Shown here in pieces: positions 63,131 through 64,000 of a stretch of DNA of 64,000 bases. The position numbers were made by a program, and so were the translations under genes. This stretch comes from Acanthacorydalis orientalis. Taxonomy: Eukaryota; Arthropoda; Insecta; Megaloptera; Corydalidae. Under the pieces are notes generated by a model. That model ran no database searches. It was not told the DNA's origin and saw only the letters and a list, made by a program, of their open reading frames with translations. Within the stretch, counting starts at the first letter, position 1, and each line of letters starts with the position of its first letter. Location of the stretch: the NCBI GenBank assembly GCA_034766995.1, contig CM068321.1, positions 13,624,026 to 13,688,025 on the forward strand, in the 5' to 3' direction.

Positions 63131-64000
63131 CAACTATTATCTTTACAGTTTAAATTTACTACTTTTGTACAAATAAGATTTTTCGAAAGACATAATTGAA
63201 TCCAAGAATTCAATACATCGTCTTTAAAAGCTCTCGTAATACTTATATTACTTGAATTTTGTAAAGGAATTCATTGATATTATAAATAATTCTCTAAATG
63301 AGTTTTGAAAATATTTCACTTTTTCAAAACAATTAGTTCATTCTAAGAAATTGTGAAATGTTTTAAAAAACATATCCACAATTCTCAGTGTTAGTTACAT
63401 TTGTTTTCACCTGAAATATCTTGAGCACTGTAACAACACACTACTATTTCTTAGAAATATGAAATCTTTTGCAGAATTCACTCGAATTAATCGAGTTTTG
63501 TTAAAAAAAATTAAAAAAAATCTTTTCAATAAATAACTGTTATTTAATTGATTCGTGTTTAAAATAAAATAATATTCTACTACAATCCTAGCATTCTGTA
63601 ATCTTTTTATCTCATAAAACTTTTCGATGAGGGTACTGTAAGTGTATCAAATGTATATGACTCAAATAAAGTATTTATGACTTAAATAAAGCCAAAAAAT
63701 ATTATGAAAAACACATAACTGTTCTTATTTCATATATTTCTTGATAATACTAATTTTTAATTTTACATTATGGCTAGAAATGAATATAATCTTAGCAAAT
63801 GAATTTTCATCAACAACAAATATGTTAAAAATTTTCAACAATTTCTTACATTATAATATTTAGTACAGAAAAATACCTTAGCCTTCTGTACCTTATGAAG
63901 TTTCAGTTATGCTATATTATTTTTTCTTAAGAAATTGTTTCCTTTCTTAAATCGATTGTATTTTTAGATCGTTACAAATATCATTATAACTCAAAAACTT
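63131..64000. other. AT-rich stretch to window end
   Basis: No gene, array or transposon sequence recognised. Confidence 0.6.

Overview
This is nuclear DNA from an animal, most likely an arthropod and probably an insect. It is very A+T rich (roughly three quarters or more by eye) and packed with long (TA)n arrays that often grade into (TATG)n or (TG)n. It contains decayed transposons of typical animal families. I find no complete protein-coding gene, tRNA, rRNA, CRISPR array or bacterial-style operon. Most open frames are Tyr-Ile translations of TA arrays or chance frames in AT-rich DNA, and several start only at TTG. The window reads as a gene desert or the inside of a very large intron.

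Identifiable mobile DNA, left to right: a palindromic transposon tip (41-95); the left half of a fold-back element (8.95 kb); an internally deleted mariner with both terminal repeats (13.79-14.16 kb); a 5'-truncated RTE-type retrotransposon 3' end (20.46-20.57 kb, plus strand); a Tc1-like transposase pseudogene (22.06-22.70 kb); a 169-bp hAT-type MITE with a perfect 8-bp target duplication (27.33-27.49 kb); a longer RTE-type fragment (31.06-31.81 kb, minus strand) with the end of the reverse transcriptase; and an endonuclease/exonuclease/phosphatase (EEP) fragment, probably Helentron-like (49.1-49.54 kb). A family of about 300-bp fold-back elements (MITE-like, no coding capacity) has 13 recognisable full, half or remnant copies, 12 of them between 27.8 and 63.2 kb.

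Set in the AT-rich background are short islands with more G+C and CpG and no recognisable protein: about 2.0-2.9, 5.2-5.45, 10.85-11.5, 14.8-15.2, 30.1-30.5, 39.1-39.3, 46.8-47.3, 48.2-48.5, 53.7-54.2 and 56.6-57.1 kb. Several carry textbook binding motifs: a 12-bp palindromic CRE, POU octamers, TCF sites, an E-box, and an FTZ-F1 site next to an MEF2 site. They are candidate enhancers or promoters. Three short coding-like segments with plausible splice signals (2830-2853 plus; 24886-24928 minus; 35873-36043 minus) could be mini-exons or orphan exons but are unproven.

The least expected observations are the fold-back family and the fact that both RTE copies end in, and are enclosed by, (TA)n arrays. 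The latter suggests that retrotransposon tails or target choice helped create the arrays.
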